DNA from: SKHV01 sp963678565 | GTDB taxonomy: Bacteria > Bacteroidota > Bacteroidia > Bacteroidales > Prolixibacteraceae | Length of the DNA: 64,000 bases | Assembly: GCA_963678565.1 (NCBI GenBank) | Contig: OY782875.1 | Location: 3,286,001-3,350,000, forward strand | Reading direction: 5' to 3' | In this document: piece by piece, positions 34,670 to 42,218 of the stretch | Layout of the letters: each line of letters starts with the position of its first letter | How positions within the stretch are numbered: position 1 is the first letter of the stretch | Made by a program: the position numbers and the translations under genes | Notes under the pieces: model-generated | What the model saw: the letters and a program-made list of their open reading frames with translations, nothing else | Databases searched by the model: none | What the model was told of the DNA's origin: nothing

Positions 34670-35659
34670 ATGCAAAAAATGATGAATGCAATTGTTGCAA
34701 CAGCTTACGGTTCACCAGAAGTACTTCAATTAAAACAAGTTCTAAAACCAGCACCAAAAGAGAATGAAGTTCTTGTAAAAATTATTGCAACAACAGTAAC
34801 AAGTGCCGATTGTATGATGCGAACCGGAACTCCTTACTTCGGTCGATTAATTACTGGAATCAACAAACCTAAAAAGCCAATACCGGGAACTGGGTTTTCT
34901 GGAGTTATTGAAAAAGTTGGAACAAAAGTAGCAAGCTTCAAAACTGGAGATGAAGTTTTTGGAGAAACATCGCTCGGATTTAGTACCAATGCCGAGTATG
35001 TAACCATTCCTGAAAATGGTGTTATCCATCACAAACCTATTAATCTAAGTTTTAACGAAGCAGCCACTTTTTGCGATGGGCCTTTAACTTCTTACAATTT
35101 CTTAACAAGAGTTTCCACAATTCACCCCAGACAAAAAGTATTAATTAACGGTGCCTCAGGAAGTTTAGGAACTGCAGCAATTCAAATTGCAAAGTATTTT
35201 GGAGCCGATGTTACCGGAGTGTGTAGCTATCGAAATATTGGCACCGTAAAGTCATTAGGGGCCGATCAAGTAATCGACTATACCAGAAAAGATTTTACAA
35301 AAAGCGGTGAGAAATACGATTTGATTTTCGACACGGTAGGAAAAAGTTCTTTTGCACAGTGTAAAAACATCCTCACCGAATTTGGTGAATACATTTCACC
35401 GGTGTTGCAATTTTCATTGTTGACTCAATTCTTTCTTACCTCTATTTCAGGCAAGAAAAAAGCAAAATTCAGCGCAACAGGGATGTTAAAAGATCATGAA
35501 TTACGCATACAAGTAATGGAGCTGATTGAGATTTTCAAAGAAGGAAAACTGAAAACCGTGATCGACCGACAATACCCATTGGAGAAAGTCTCTGAAGCAC
35601 ATACTTATGTTTCAGCCGGGCACAAAAAAGGGAATGTTATAATTATAGTTCAATCTTAA
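34670..35659 (+). CDS. Zinc-free MDR-family NAD(P)H quinone oxidoreductase-like dehydrogenase
   Basis: A 329-residue medium-chain reductase. Seen: IVATAYGSPEVLQLKQV at the N-terminus, the GroES-like core (GTGFSGVIEKVG; KTGDEVFGETS), and the NADP-binding LINGASGSLGTAAIQIAKYFGA. The cysteines of zinc-dependent alcohol dehydrogenases are missing, which places it with quinone oxidoreductase-like members reducing quinones or enones. Three Met codons lie at the start (34670, 34679, 34682); 34682 (MNAIVATAYG) aligns best with relatives. 12 bases upstream of the DUF4386 gene. Confidence 0.85.
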   Translation: MQKMMNAIVATAYGSPEVLQLKQVLKPAPKENEVLVKIIATTVTSADCMMRTGTPYFGRLITGINKPKKPIPGTGFSGVIEKVGTKVASFKTGDEVFGETSLGFSTNAEYVTIPENGVIHHKPINLSFNEAATFCDGPLTSYNFLTRVSTIHPRQKVLINGASGSLGTAAIQIAKYFGADVTGVCSYRNIGTVKSLGADQVIDYTRKDFTKSGEKYDLIFDTVGKSSFAQCKNILTEFGEYISPVLQFSLLTQFFLTSISGKKKAKFSATGMLKDHELRIQVMELIEIFKEGKLKTVIDRQYPLEKVSEAHTYVSAGHKKGNVIIIVQS

Positions 35660-35671
35660 AAATACGACACA

Positions 35672-36409
35672 ATGAAAATAAATAGAAAAGCATCGTTAGC
35701 GGCAGGAATTTCAATTTTGGTAATGGCAATTGTAGCCGGATTTTCATTGGGCTATGCACACAATTCACTTGTTTTACCTGGTGAGATAGCCAATACTGTC
35801 AACAATCTTAAAAATGAATCAGCTCTGTTTAATGCAGAGATTTTGGGATGGATGGTTATTCTAATTTGCGACCTCATCGCTTCGATTGCTCTGTTTAAAT
35901 ATTTCAAAGAAGTAAACCGGAAACAAGCTCGCTTAATGGCAGCATTTAGAATTGTTTACAGTGGAATACTTGCATTTGCTATCGCGAATCTGATCAAAGT
36001 AAGTCGACTTATAAATAGCACAAACAGTGCTACTCCTGAGACTTTACAAATTAAAGTGATGAATTTCATAACGACTTTTGAAAAAAGTTGGTCTCTTGGA
36101 TTAATTGTTTTTGGAATTCACTTGTTGGTTTTGGGCTACTTGGTTTTTAAATCGGTCAACATTCATAAAATATGGGGAATTTTACTTCTTATTGCAGGCA
36201 TCTCTTATTGTTTGATTCATACAGCTACTAACTTTATTCCTGGTTCCGAAAACATTGTAAAAATTGCAGAAAAAATACTTATGGCTCCTATGACTATTGC
36301 CGAAGTTGGTTTTGCAATTTGGCTTATTGTACGAGGAAAAAATCCGAATACAATTTATCACAACAACTCAAAAACAGAAAAGCTTGGATCAACCTTTCAA
36401 ATATTCTAA
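35672..36409 (+). CDS. DUF4386-family membrane protein
   Basis: A 245-residue protein with six hydrophobic segments, matching DUF4386: RKASLAAGISILVMAIVAGF near the start, then the extracytoplasmic NNLKNESALFNAEILGWMV, and WSLGLIVFGIHLLVLGYLVF in the fifth segment. Function unknown. Co-transcribed with the preceding dehydrogenase gene (12-base gap). This pairing after an AraC-type regulator suggests a ligand- or stress-responsive unit, but nothing in the sequence names the ligand. Confidence 0.85.
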   Translation: MKINRKASLAAGISILVMAIVAGFSLGYAHNSLVLPGEIANTVNNLKNESALFNAEILGWMVILICDLIASIALFKYFKEVNRKQARLMAAFRIVYSGILAFAIANLIKVSRLINSTNSATPETLQIKVMNFITTFEKSWSLGLIVFGIHLLVLGYLVFKSVNIHKIWGILLLIAGISYCLIHTATNFIPGSENIVKIAEKILMAPMTIAEVGFAIWLIVRGKNPNTIYHNNSKTEKLGSTFQIF

Positions 36410-36467
36410 TGCAATTCTTTCAAGCAATTAAAATGATAAATAGAAACAACATGAAGCAAATAATAAA

Positions 36468-37127
36468 TCACCCTGCAGCAGCAGAATTGTTCGAATGTAT
36501 TGCAGTACGCATTGCTTTATTGATTGCGCGTAAGCCGGAATCAGGTTCTAGCTCCTCATATTTCTTTAGAATGGCACGTAACTTTCGTCGGATATAAACT
36601 CGCTCTTTCCGAATATCTGAAAGCGACCGTACCATGGAGCAGCTTTTTAGCAAATACAAAATTGGAAGATCATTTTTTGACACTTGCTCTCCTCGTAATA
36701 AAATATCTCGCAGATGTTTCACTAATTCAACTCGTTCCTCAGGATTATAAGGAACATAACGAGTATAATAAAATATCAGAAACTTCTTCTGAACCATCTG
36801 AATCTGTTTCCTTTCTGCCAGATATTTAAGAATTAGTTTTCGAATTGAGTATTCACGAAAACCAAGACGGTTGAAGAAGCTATAAATCCTTATTTGAGGT
36901 TTGCTTTCCAATAGTTTTACTGGTCGCGTACAGAATTCAGGAACAGACTCGGTAATTCCCTGATAATATACCCGTTTATTATCAATTCGTACGATACCAG
37001 TTTCCTTCAAATCCATTAATATCGCACCAAGCACTCCGTATTTAAATTGATTGCCCATTAAAATATATCTGGCTTTTTTAGGATTAATTGCCAAGAAAAA
37101 GAATTGTTTTAATATTGGAAATTCCAT
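36468..37127 (-). CDS. GPP34 (GOLPH3)-like protein
   Basis: A 219-residue helical, basic protein. Order of elements (N-terminal LFFLAINPKKAR-like segment, YGVLGAILMDLKETGIVRID with the strand-turn RIDNKRVYY, later RRKLRAILKKYEEL) matches the GPP34 domain that binds phosphatidylinositol-4-phosphate in eukaryotic Golgi and occurs in scattered bacteria. No signal peptide or TM. Last gene of a minus-strand operon with a PLC-like gene and an SUI1-family gene; gap to the latter 16 bases. Role in bacteria is unknown; membrane-surface binding is the reasonable guess. Confidence 0.75.
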   Translation of the reverse strand: MEFPILKQFFFLAINPKKARYILMGNQFKYGVLGAILMDLKETGIVRIDNKRVYYQGITESVPEFCTRPVKLLESKPQIRIYSFFNRLGFREYSIRKLILKYLAERKQIQMVQKKFLIFYYTRYVPYNPEERVELVKHLRDILLRGEQVSKNDLPILYLLKSCSMVRSLSDIRKERVYIRRKLRAILKKYEELEPDSGLRAINKAMRTAIHSNNSAAAG

Positions 37128-37143
37128 TTTTCAAATGAATTAA

Positions 37144-37491
37144 TTAACCTCCAGATTGCTTTGCTTTGTAGCCCTCATTACGAAGGATTTCCAGCACTTT
37201 TTTTCGAAAATCACCTTGAATCAGTATTTCTCCATTCTTTGAAGTTCCTCCAACTCCGCACTTGGTTTTAAGCAACTTTGCCAAGCTTTTTAAATCATCG
37301 TTTGATCCAACAAAACCAGTTACCAAAGTCACGGCTTTGCCTTTTCGTTGCTTTTTGTCCAACATCACACGCAAATCTTGCTGCTTTGCCGGTAAAGTTT
37401 CATCTTCCTGCTCTCCATCGTAGTCGTATTCAAAATCATTACTCGTTGAGAATACAACACCTAACCTTTCTTTCCAATCGTTTGATGACAT
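37144..37491 (-). CDS. yciH: SUI1-family translation initiation factor (YciH-like)
   Basis: A 115-residue protein. The SUI1 domain is clear from about residue 50: GKAVTLVTGFVGSNDDLKSL, then KLLKTKCGVGGTSKNGEILI and a QGDFRKKVLEIL helix. Bacterial YciH is an eIF1 homologue thought to influence start-site fidelity. The N-terminal 40 residues are acidic and variable. Between the PLC-like gene (6 bases upstream) and the GPP34 gene (16 bases downstream). Confidence 0.93.
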   Translation of the reverse strand: MSSNDWKERLGVVFSTSNDFEYDYDGEQEDETLPAKQQDLRVMLDKKQRKGKAVTLVTGFVGSNDDLKSLAKLLKTKCGVGGTSKNGEILIQGDFRKKVLEILRNEGYKAKQSGG

Positions 37492-37497
37492 ACTTTC

Positions 37498-38301
37498 TTA
37501 TTTCTTTTGCTTAATTAAACCTTTCAATAACCGGGGATTCGCAGTGCTAATAAAATCGATTCCCGAAGTTAGCATTACCTCATAAACATTTTCCTTTTCA
37601 GGACAATTATAAACCCGCACTCTTTTGTTTTGGCTATGCGCTTTTTTCACCAAAGCTTTTAATTCGGTAAATTCATCGAAATCCATTGTTCCAAATCCAT
37701 CCCAATTAAAATGCGATGAAAAATCAATCCCAATTACGGGCATGTATTGCGATGAAAATTCATTTTCTAAATCATCAATTGTACCTTCAACAGTAATTAA
37801 ACCGATCGATTCGTTTTCAATAATTTCTTCCGAAATATCGCCAACAAAAACAACTTTTACGGTTCCTTTATGCCACTCATTTCCATCGCGATAGCTTAAT
37901 AATTCCTTATACGGAAGCAATTGATCCCATAATTTAAAATAAGTCCGTTTAAAATCGCTGCTTGCATTAATAAACAAATAGATTTCATCATTATAATCCG
38001 AGTGCAGAGAATTATTGTGCTTTTTAAACTCACTGTACAATGGCATCATAATCCCCGATCGTAAAGTTGGCAAATGGTGTTCAGCAGTTTCGGGCATTAT
38101 TCGAGTTAAATACAACTCACCATAAATAAGGCGAACATCGGCCACATAGTTTACAATTCCCTCGGTAAAAGTTGAATAAATCGCCTTATCCGAATTGATT
38201 GTTTTTGCATATGCTAAGTTTGAATAAAAGTTCGATTGTGCCTTTATAGTATACACTAAAATAGAAAGTGCAATCACTAACAAGTATTTTTTCAGATGCA
38301 T
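37498..38301 (-). CDS. Secreted PLC-like phosphodiesterase
   Basis: A 267-residue protein with signal peptide (cleavage near TIKAQ, residue 22) and a TIM-barrel of the PLC-like phosphodiesterase/GDPD type, ending SGIDFISTANPRLLKGLIKQ, the conserved C-terminal strand and loop of the AIM6-like group. The usual early HRG motif is not obvious, so the catalytic set cannot be confirmed. First gene of the operon that continues into SUI1 and GPP34. An exported phosphodiesterase next to two cytoplasmic proteins is unusual, so operon membership may not mean shared function. Confidence 0.72.
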   Translation of the reverse strand: MHLKKYLLVIALSILVYTIKAQSNFYSNLAYAKTINSDKAIYSTFTEGIVNYVADVRLIYGELYLTRIMPETAEHHLPTLRSGIMMPLYSEFKKHNNSLHSDYNDEIYLFINASSDFKRTYFKLWDQLLPYKELLSYRDGNEWHKGTVKVVFVGDISEEIIENESIGLITVEGTIDDLENEFSSQYMPVIGIDFSSHFNWDGFGTMDFDEFTELKALVKKAHSQNKRVRVYNCPEKENVYEVMLTSGIDFISTANPRLLKGLIKQKK

Positions 38302-38444
38302 AATTTCATCATTTAATATTATTGAAAACTAAATTCGAATTAAAGTTATTATAAAATCGAATAAGAACGACTACGAATAGTTCCAAATTTGTAATTTAGA
38401 TCTCTGATCTTAAAGATACACAACCAAAGTAAATACTCAAGAAA

Positions 38445-39587
38445 GTGAACCCATTAATTGACGAGATAGAACCATTCATTGTAATGGAAATATTAGAGCG
38501 AGCCAAAGCGCTTGAAGCAGAAGGTAAAAATATAGTTCATTTAGAAGTTGGCGAACCCGACTTTGAAATACCAAAACCAATTATTGAAACTTCTAATTCG
38601 GCATTAAAAAAGGGATTTACGCATTATACACACAGCTTAGGTGATCTCGATTTAAGAAATGCCATAAAAACTCACTACCTCAAAAATTACAGCGTTGAAA
38701 TTTCAACTGATCAAATTGTGATCACTTCAGGCTCGTCGCCAGCAATACTATTAATTTTATTAAGCTTGATTCAACAAAACGATGAGGTGCTAATTACCGA
38801 TCCGGGGTATGCTTGCTATCGAAACTTTATAAAAATTGCCAACGGCATTCCTGTAAAAATTCCTGTCGGTGCCGAAAATGGATTTCAAATAACTAAAAAT
38901 CTTGTTGAAACTCGTTTAACTGAAAAAACAAAAGCCCTTATTATTAATTCTCCGATGAATCCAAGCGGAAATCTAATCTCCGAAAAAAACTTGAAAAGCA
39001 TTGCGGAAATAGAGCCATATATTATTTCAGATGAAATTTACCATGGATTAACTTACGAAGAAAAAGCGCATTCAATCTTAGAGTACACCAATCACGCTTT
39101 TGTAATAAGCGGATTTTCGAAAACCTATGCGATGACAGGCTTGCGCTTGGGCTATTTAATAGCCCCCAAAGAGTTCATTCGCTCGATTCAAAAGCTACAG
39201 CAAAATCTATTTATTTGTGCCAGCTCAGTTGCTCAACGATGCGGCATTACAGCACTACAAAATTGTAGCACCGAAGTAGAAAACATGCGATCGACCTACA
39301 ATAAATGCCGAATATTTATGCTCGAAAGATTAGAAGAAATGGGCTTTGAAATCCCCGTAAAACCAACTGGAGCATTTTACCTCTTTTTCGATGTCAGCAA
39401 GTTTACCGATAATGTATACAACTTAGCGTTTGATATTCTAGAAAAAGTAGGTGTTGGAGTAACCCCGGGAACCGACTTTGGAAATAATGGCGAAGGATAT
39501 CTTAGACTATCATATGCAAATTCAATAGAAAATATTGAAGAAGGATTAAATCGATTAGAAAAATATTTCTCAAAAATCAGCCATTAA
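38445..39587 (+). CDS. PLP-dependent class I/II aminotransferase
   Basis: A 380-residue fold-type I enzyme. The pyridoxal phosphate lysine is K226 (ISGFSKTYAMTGLRLGYL), with NSPMNPSGN at about 168-176 and SDEIYHGL at 195-202. The start is the GTG at 38445: the residues that follow (IEPFIVMEILERAKALE) align with relatives that begin at the same place, so the in-frame ATG at codon 14 is too late. Substrate is not readable; aspartate-type or aromatic use is possible. Single gene ending in a terminator. Confidence 0.9.
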   Translation: MNPLIDEIEPFIVMEILERAKALEAEGKNIVHLEVGEPDFEIPKPIIETSNSALKKGFTHYTHSLGDLDLRNAIKTHYLKNYSVEISTDQIVITSGSSPAILLILLSLIQQNDEVLITDPGYACYRNFIKIANGIPVKIPVGAENGFQITKNLVETRLTEKTKALIINSPMNPSGNLISEKNLKSIAEIEPYIISDEIYHGLTYEEKAHSILEYTNHAFVISGFSKTYAMTGLRLGYLIAPKEFIRSIQKLQQNLFICASSVAQRCGITALQNCSTEVENMRSTYNKCRIFMLERLEEMGFEIPVKPTGAFYLFFDVSKFTDNVYNLAFDILEKVGVGVTPGTDFGNNGEGYLRLSYANSIENIEEGLNRLEKYFSKISH

Positions 39588-39620
39588 ATAAATCGCCTAA
39601 AACATACAATCGATTCATTT

Positions 39621-39656
39621 ATAAGCAAGGGAGCTGGTCCAACTTGCTTATTTTAC
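39621..39656 (+). terminator. Terminator of the aminotransferase gene
   Basis: ATAAGCAAG (39621-39629) and CTTGCTTAT (39643-39651) form a perfect nine-base stem with a 13-base loop and TTTTA. Confidence 0.75.
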
Positions 39657-39708
39657 AAGATATTTATACTTTTACTTCGACTTATACAGGGAGGGCAAAT
39701 ATGTTAAT

Positions 39709-40293
39709 ATGGCAAAAAAACAAAAAGTGATTTTGCAGCACATTGCCTTTAGAAAAAAGAATCACATAGCAATTCTCTCAATGAACAATCCACAAGTGGA
39801 TGCAATTGTTAGAGATATTGAGGACGCAGAATGGAGCACTGGCTACAAATTCTGGCACATTCTATGTACCCAAGAGAATTTTGAAATTTTAAAAAATAAG
39901 CTTAAAAATAAGTTTAGGATAGATGCTTCTGCTTTTAAGGGTTTTAATTTTGGAGAACTTGAAGAAGTGAATAATACTCCAAAAAGAAAAATAAAGATTG
40001 AAAAGCCGAATCCGGCTCAAGCAAAGCAAATAGAAGAATTTAAGAATTATCACCTTGAACAAGGAATTAGTAAAAGTACAGTAAAAGTATATGGCTCTTT
40101 ACTAAATGTTTTTTGGGGATGGCACAATTACTTAGCAGAAACTCAACTAGACGAAAATCATATTAATCAATTAATTTCGGATTACATCGATAAAAACAAC
40201 TTTTCGTCAAATTACAAACGACTAATGTCAAGCACATTAAATAGATACCTTCATTTTGTAGAACAAAAAGAATTCGCTTCAACAACAATTTAA
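39709..40293 (+). CDS. N-terminal half of a tyrosine recombinase (no catalytic domain)
   Basis: A 194-residue protein. Residues 1-80 match the N-terminal part of a Bacteroidota integrase type (KVILQHIAFRKKNHIAI; IEDAEWSTGYKFWHIL). Residues about 105-190 are the SAM-like core-binding domain (IEEFKNYHLEQGISKSTVKV; SNYKRLMSSTLNRYLHFVEQ). The frame then ends; the R...HxxR...Y catalytic domain is absent, and the next DNA encodes a CDF transporter on the other strand whose stop overlaps this one by four bases. So this is either a truncated relic or a standalone DNA-binding protein. Codons look normal and there is no in-frame stop within it. Confidence 0.8.
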   Translation: MAKKQKVILQHIAFRKKNHIAILSMNNPQVDAIVRDIEDAEWSTGYKFWHILCTQENFEILKNKLKNKFRIDASAFKGFNFGELEEVNNTPKRKIKIEKPNPAQAKQIEEFKNYHLEQGISKSTVKVYGSLLNVFWGWHNYLAETQLDENHINQLISDYIDKNNFSSNYKRLMSSTLNRYLHFVEQKEFASTTI

Positions 40294-41174
40294 GAAGCGG
40301 GCTCGATTGGATCAACATGAATGGTCGCTTCAATATTTAAATCTTCGCGGATGGTATCTTCAATTTCAGTAATGATATCATGCGCAATATCGATATTCAT
40401 TTCTGAAGGCAAACAAATGTGAAAAGTAAGTTCTTTATGCAACACATAATTGTGCAAATGAATATGATGAACAAAAACATCGCGCTTTGCAATATTATGC
40501 GCAATCGTTTTTAATTTACCTTCTAATTCGGGTTTCACCCCTTCGCCCAAAATACTGCTAATGCTATCTTTAATAATTTTATACGCGGTATAAATAATAA
40601 AGAGTGCAACCAAAACACTCAACAACGAATCAATCCACCAAACCCGATTCCCAATTAAAATACCAACCAATAAAATAATCGATGAAATTGCATCGCTACG
40701 GTGATGCCAACCATCTGCCTTTAATGCTTCACTTCCTGTTTTTCGATAGCCCCACATGGCATATTGCGACATTGCTTCTTTTGTAATTGCCGAGACCACA
40801 GTAACAATAATTGCTAAAGTACCATAATTGGTAGTTCCTTGTTCAATAAACTTAACAACGCCCTCTTTGATAAAATTATACCCCACAATTAAAAGCAGCA
40901 TTCCAATAAAAATAGAAGCAACCAATTCAAATCGACCATGCCCATATGGGTGAGTTTTGTCGGGTTTTTTATACGAAATTTTTGCACTCAGAATTACAAA
41001 TAACGAACTAACCGAATCAGACAAAGTATGCCATGCATCAGCTACAATTGCCAAGGAACCACTAACAATACCAGCCCACAATTTAATGGCGAACAGTAGT
41101 ATATTGCCAGCGATAGAAATCCAGCCTTCCTGATTGGTAATTTTTTTGCGTATTAATTGTTCGTTTATATTCAT
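40290..41174 (-). CDS. Cation diffusion facilitator (CDF) metal transporter
   Basis: A 294-residue inner-membrane protein with six TM helices; the metal sites are visible as ADAWHTLSDSVSS (HxxxD-type in TM2) and DGWHHRSDAISS in TM5, both typical of ZitB/FieF-type exporters, and the C-terminal cytoplasmic domain (HIHLHNYVLHKELTFHICLP) is present. It exports Zn, Fe or Mn with a proton antiport. Divergent from an FKBP-type gene; a perfect palindrome lies between them and could be the site of a metal-dependent regulator. Confidence 0.93.
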   Translation of the reverse strand: MNINEQLIRKKITNQEGWISIAGNILLFAIKLWAGIVSGSLAIVADAWHTLSDSVSSLFVILSAKISYKKPDKTHPYGHGRFELVASIFIGMLLLIVGYNFIKEGVVKFIEQGTTNYGTLAIIVTVVSAITKEAMSQYAMWGYRKTGSEALKADGWHHRSDAISSIILLVGILIGNRVWWIDSLLSVLVALFIIYTAYKIIKDSISSILGEGVKPELEGKLKTIAHNIAKRDVFVHHIHLHNYVLHKELTFHICLPSEMNIDIAHDIITEIEDTIREDLNIEATIHVDPIEPAS

Positions 41175-41191
41175 AATTCAATACAATTTAC

Positions 41192-41212
41192 AGAATGTAA
41201 CATTTACATTCT
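41192..41212. promoter_or_regulatory. Perfect palindrome between divergent CDF and FKBP genes
   Basis: Arms AGAATGTAA (41192-41200) and TTACATTCT (41204-41212), separated by three bases. It is 18 bases upstream of the CDF ATG and reaches the first base of the -33 box of the FKBP promoter. Site shape suits a dimeric regulator such as a Fur-family member, but the sequence is not a match to a known box I can name with certainty. Confidence 0.6.
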
Positions 41213-41242
41213 TGAAAAAGTTACAACAAAAATATAGTTTTG
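41212..41242 (+). promoter_or_regulatory. Promoter of the FKBP-type gene
   Basis: TTG (41212-41214), 20 bases, TAGTTTTG (41235-41242). Start near 41249, about 17 bases before the TTG codon at 41266. Confidence 0.65.
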
Positions 41243-41265
41243 CAGTACTAAATAAAATTTACCCA

Positions 41266-41700
41266 TTGGCAAAAAGAGCAACAAAGAACAAAAGTAGAGG
41301 TTCAGCTGGAAACAATAGAAAAACCGGAGAAGTATTTTTGCAGAACAATTCTCAAAAGGAAAACATTGTAGAACTACCTTCCGGATTACAATATGAAATT
41401 GTTGAGAATACAGATTCAAAAGAGTTTCCATCGGAAATTAGTATAATTACGATTCATCAACGAGCAAAACTTTTGAATGGAACCATTTTGGAAGATACCT
41501 ATCGAAAAAACGAAGCAGAAGTTGTGAAGCTTGAAGAATTAATTGAAGGCCTGCAAGAAGGCATTCCATTGATGCCTAGAGGAAGCCGATTTAAATTTTG
41601 GGTTCCCAGCGACTTGGCTTGGGGTAAAAATGGTACGGGTAATAAAATTCCACCTGAGTCGGTGTTGTTTTTCGATATCCGTTTAATTGATTTCTATTAA
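41266..41700 (+). CDS. FKBP-type peptidyl-prolyl cis-trans isomerase
   Basis: A 144-residue protein with an FKBP fold at about 40-144 (LPSGLQYEIVENTDSKE; LEELIEGLQEGIPLMPRGSR; NKIPPESVLFFDIRLIDFY). The start is the TTG at 41266 (MAKRATKNKSRGSAG): the reading frame stays open back to 41134, but a consensus promoter lies at 41212-41242 inside that extension, and there is no ATG after it before the FKBP domain. No signal peptide. Followed two bases later by the MDP-1-like gene. Confidence 0.83.
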   Translation: MAKRATKNKSRGSAGNNRKTGEVFLQNNSQKENIVELPSGLQYEIVENTDSKEFPSEISIITIHQRAKLLNGTILEDTYRKNEAEVVKLEELIEGLQEGIPLMPRGSRFKFWVPSDLAWGKNGTGNKIPPESVLFFDIRLIDFY

Positions 41701-41702
41701 AT

Positions 41703-42164
41703 ATGGCCATAAAACTAGTTGCATTTGACCTTGATTTCACCCTATGGAATACTGGAGGAGTTTGGGTTGATTGCACAACTCCACCTTATTCCGAAAGCAA
41801 TTCGAAAATTTATGATGCACGTGGCTTACAAATGAAATTGTATCCCGATGCAATTGAAATATTAAGCAAACTCAAAAATCAAGGTTACATGCTAGCCTTG
41901 GCTTCAAGAACTGAAGAACCCAATTGGGCACGTCAATTAATAAAGCTTTTCGAGCTTGATTCCTATTTTGAATTCCAGGAAATCTACCCAACAAGCAAAG
42001 TGAAACACTTAACAAAAATTGCCAATGATGCCGATATTGACTTATCAGAAATACTATTTTTTGATGACGAAATGCGTAACATCTACGACACAGAATCGAT
42101 TGGGGTAAATGCAGTGCATGTCCCCAATGGGATAAACGACCAACTAGTATTCAGAAATTTATAA
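41703..42164 (+). CDS. Magnesium-dependent phosphatase-1-like HAD hydrolase
   Basis: A 153-residue HAD-superfamily phosphatase. Motif I is FDLDFTLW (nucleophile D8, then D10), motif II the serine/threonine of LALASRTEEP and motif III DDEMRN after LFFDDE. The match to eukaryotic MDP-1 (early WVDCTTPPYSE segment included) suggests action on fructosamine phosphates or tyrosine phosphate. Co-transcribed with the FKBP gene (2-base gap). Confidence 0.87.
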   Translation: MAIKLVAFDLDFTLWNTGGVWVDCTTPPYSESNSKIYDARGLQMKLYPDAIEILSKLKNQGYMLALASRTEEPNWARQLIKLFELDSYFEFQEIYPTSKVKHLTKIANDADIDLSEILFFDDEMRNIYDTESIGVNAVHVPNGINDQLVFRNL

Positions 42165-42166
42165 AA

Positions 42167-42200
42167 CAAAAAGCCGAAAGTGTTCACCTTCGGCTTTTTT
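42167..42200. terminator. Bidirectional terminator after the MDP-1-like gene
   Basis: AAGCCGAA (42171-42178) and TTCGGCTT (42189-42196) with flanking A and T runs; serves the convergent outer-membrane gene too. Confidence 0.9.
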
Positions 42201-42218
42201 ATATTGTGCTTAGTTTTC

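Noticed and set aside
36319..36597. 92-residue open frame on the plus strand
   Set aside because: Overlaps the end of the DUF4386 gene and the start of the convergent GPP34 gene in other frames; no family pattern.
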